64,000 nt of DNA, taken from contig NZ_LT629784.1 in NCBI RefSeq assembly GCF_900105595.1, positions 3,100,001 to 3,164,000 on the forward strand, in the 5' to 3' direction. Each line of letters starts with the position of its first letter. Position 1 is the first letter of the stretch. The notes beneath the pieces are model-generated. The model saw only the letters and a program-made list of their open reading frames with translations, did no database searches and had not been told where the DNA came from. Source of the stretch: Stappia sp. ES.058. GTDB taxonomy: Bacteria > Pseudomonadota > Alphaproteobacteria > Rhizobiales > Stappiaceae. The position numbers and the translations under genes were made by a program. Shown here one piece after another: positions 63,061 through 64,000 of the stretch.

Positions 63061-64000
63061 GGCTATCGGGCATATTCTGGTAGCACACCGGCCGGAGCCA
63101 ACGCCGGATGGCAAGGGTCCCGACGGAGGTGTGGCCGAAATTCGTCGAGGCGGGATAGGGGCCGCCGTGGACCATCGCGTCGCAGACCTCGACACCGGTC
63201 GGGAACCCATTGGAGAGCACGCGGCCGGCCTTGCGCTCAAGCACCGGCAAAAGCGTGCGTGCGGTGTCCGTGTCGGCGGCATCGAAATGCATCGTGCAGG
63301 TCAGCTGACCCTTGAGGCTCTCAGCGACCCGGCGCATCTCCGCCATGTCACCAACCTCGACGATCAACCCCAGCGGCCCGAAAACCTCCTCTCCGAGCTC
63401 TTCGGTATCGAGCCAGGTCTTGCCGGTGGTGCGATAGAGACAGGGTGTTGCGAAACGATCATCGCATGGGGACGAAATCAGCTCCTCGACACCGGCGCTA
63501 TCCGCAACGCGGTCTCGTCCTGCGCGGAACCCTTGCGCGATTGCATCGGTCAGCATCACCTGCGTGTCGGCCTCGGCCAGAGCCGCGACAACGTCCTTGG
63601 CAAAGGCATCGGCATCCGACCCGGCGCCCACGATTGCAATGCCGGGCTTGGTGCAGAACTGTCCCGCGCCCAGTGTCAGCGAAGCCGCCCATCCGGATGC
63701 AATCTGTCCGCCCCTTTCGGCCACGGCCTCGGGAAGGAGAAACATCGGGTTCACGCTTCCCAGTTCCCCGAAGAACGGAATTGGTTCCGGCCGCGCCGCG
63801 CAAAGATCGAAGAGGGCCCGCCCTCCGGCAAGCGACCCGGTAAACCCGACCGCGCGGATCAGCGGATGGGTCACCAATGCCTGCCCGGCTTCACGCGTGC
63901 CGTCCTGGACGAGGGAGAAGACGCCGGGATGAATGCCCTGCGCCTCGATCGCCGCAAGAATTGCCTCAGCGACCAGCTTGCCGGTGCCGGGATGCGCAGG
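63044..64000 (-). CDS. Aldehyde dehydrogenase, alpha-ketoglutaric semialdehyde type (5' end outside window)
   Basis: C-terminal 318 residues of an NAD(P)-dependent aldehyde dehydrogenase; the frame stays open to the right edge. The catalytic Cys is in GAGQFCTKPG and the general-base Glu in FFGELGSVNP; GFTGSLAGG binds cofactor. The layout and GQFCTKPG motif fit the alpha-ketoglutaric semialdehyde (2,5-dioxovalerate) dehydrogenase group of pentose, galactarate or hydroxyproline breakdown. The N-terminus and any partner genes lie beyond the window. Confidence 0.88.
   Translation of the reverse strand, partial: PAHPGTGKLVAEAILAAIEAQGIHPGVFSLVQDGTREAGQALVTHPLIRAVGFTGSLAGGRALFDLCAARPEPIPFFGELGSVNPMFLLPEAVAERGGQIASGWAASLTLGAGQFCTKPGIAIVGAGSDADAFAKDVVAALAEADTQVMLTDAIAQGFRAGRDRVADSAGVEELISSPCDDRFATPCLYRTTGKTWLDTEELGEEVFGPLGLIVEVGDMAEMRRVAESLKGQLTCTMHFDAADTDTARTLLPVLERKAGRVLSNGFPTGVEVCDAMVHGGPYPASTNFGHTSVGTLAIRRWLRPVCYQNMPDSLLPSM

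Overview
The window is GC-rich, gene-dense DNA of an alphaproteobacterium. The NepR/EcfG/PhyR general stress response system, which is confined to Alphaproteobacteria, and the wealth of TRAP and ABC uptake systems suggest a marine or soil member of the Hyphomicrobiales (Rhizobiales), perhaps Stappiaceae-like; the genus is a guess. No rRNA, tRNA, CRISPR array, intact insertion sequence or prophage was seen.

Layout. (1) About 1-10.6 kb: a leftward oligopeptide ABC operon (FadR-type regulator, dppD-, dppF-like ATPases, binding protein, a GT25 glycosyltransferase, dppB-like permease cut by the left edge), a divergent SDR gene and a leftward TRAP transporter. (2) 10.7-15 kb: a rightward SDR / KstD-like flavoprotein / EamA exporter operon behind a TATAAT promoter with a palindrome, plus an IclR regulator. 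(3) 15.1-23.7 kb: a DeoR regulator divergent from a quaternary-amine system (binding protein, ATPase, tandem-fused permease, choline-kinase-like enzyme, dimethylglycine/sarcosine dehydrogenase-like oxidase). (4) 24-28.8 kb: katG, an isolated bciA-like 8-vinyl reductase and a Tat-exported CFI-box protein. (5) 29-46.6 kb: a general stress response island. (6) 46.6-54.8 kb: a polyamine-type ABC operon ending in a P1 (S58) aminopeptidase, an RpiR regulator, an omega-aminotransferase and a PuuR-like regulator. (7) 54.9-64 kb: UPF0178, a spermidine-synthase-like protein, an AfuABC-like uptake operon with an inositol-phosphatase-family enzyme and LacI regulator, and an aldehyde dehydrogenase cut by the right edge.

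The most striking part is region 5. Nine exact GGAAC-N16/17-CGTT sequences, the EcfG promoter consensus, plus two with one mismatch, lie in front of genes over about 15 kb. The core nepR-ecfG and phyR genes are divergent across a near-perfect 26-bp inverted repeat that places one EcfG-type promoter facing each way; one base separates the exact CGTT on the nepR side from CATT on the phyR side. Nearby are an HWE histidine kinase with an ethylene-receptor-like membrane sensor, a FATGUY-type single-domain response regulator, a Crp/Fnr regulator, and effectors: Dps, CsbD, PRC-barrel, BrkB, DUF992, DUF1328, PLDc_N, DUF883/holin-like/AI-2E proteins and an FNT channel. An amidoligase-glutamine amidotransferase pair and a divergent 66-aa protein also carry exact EcfG promoters, which suggests a stress-induced peptide-modification system.
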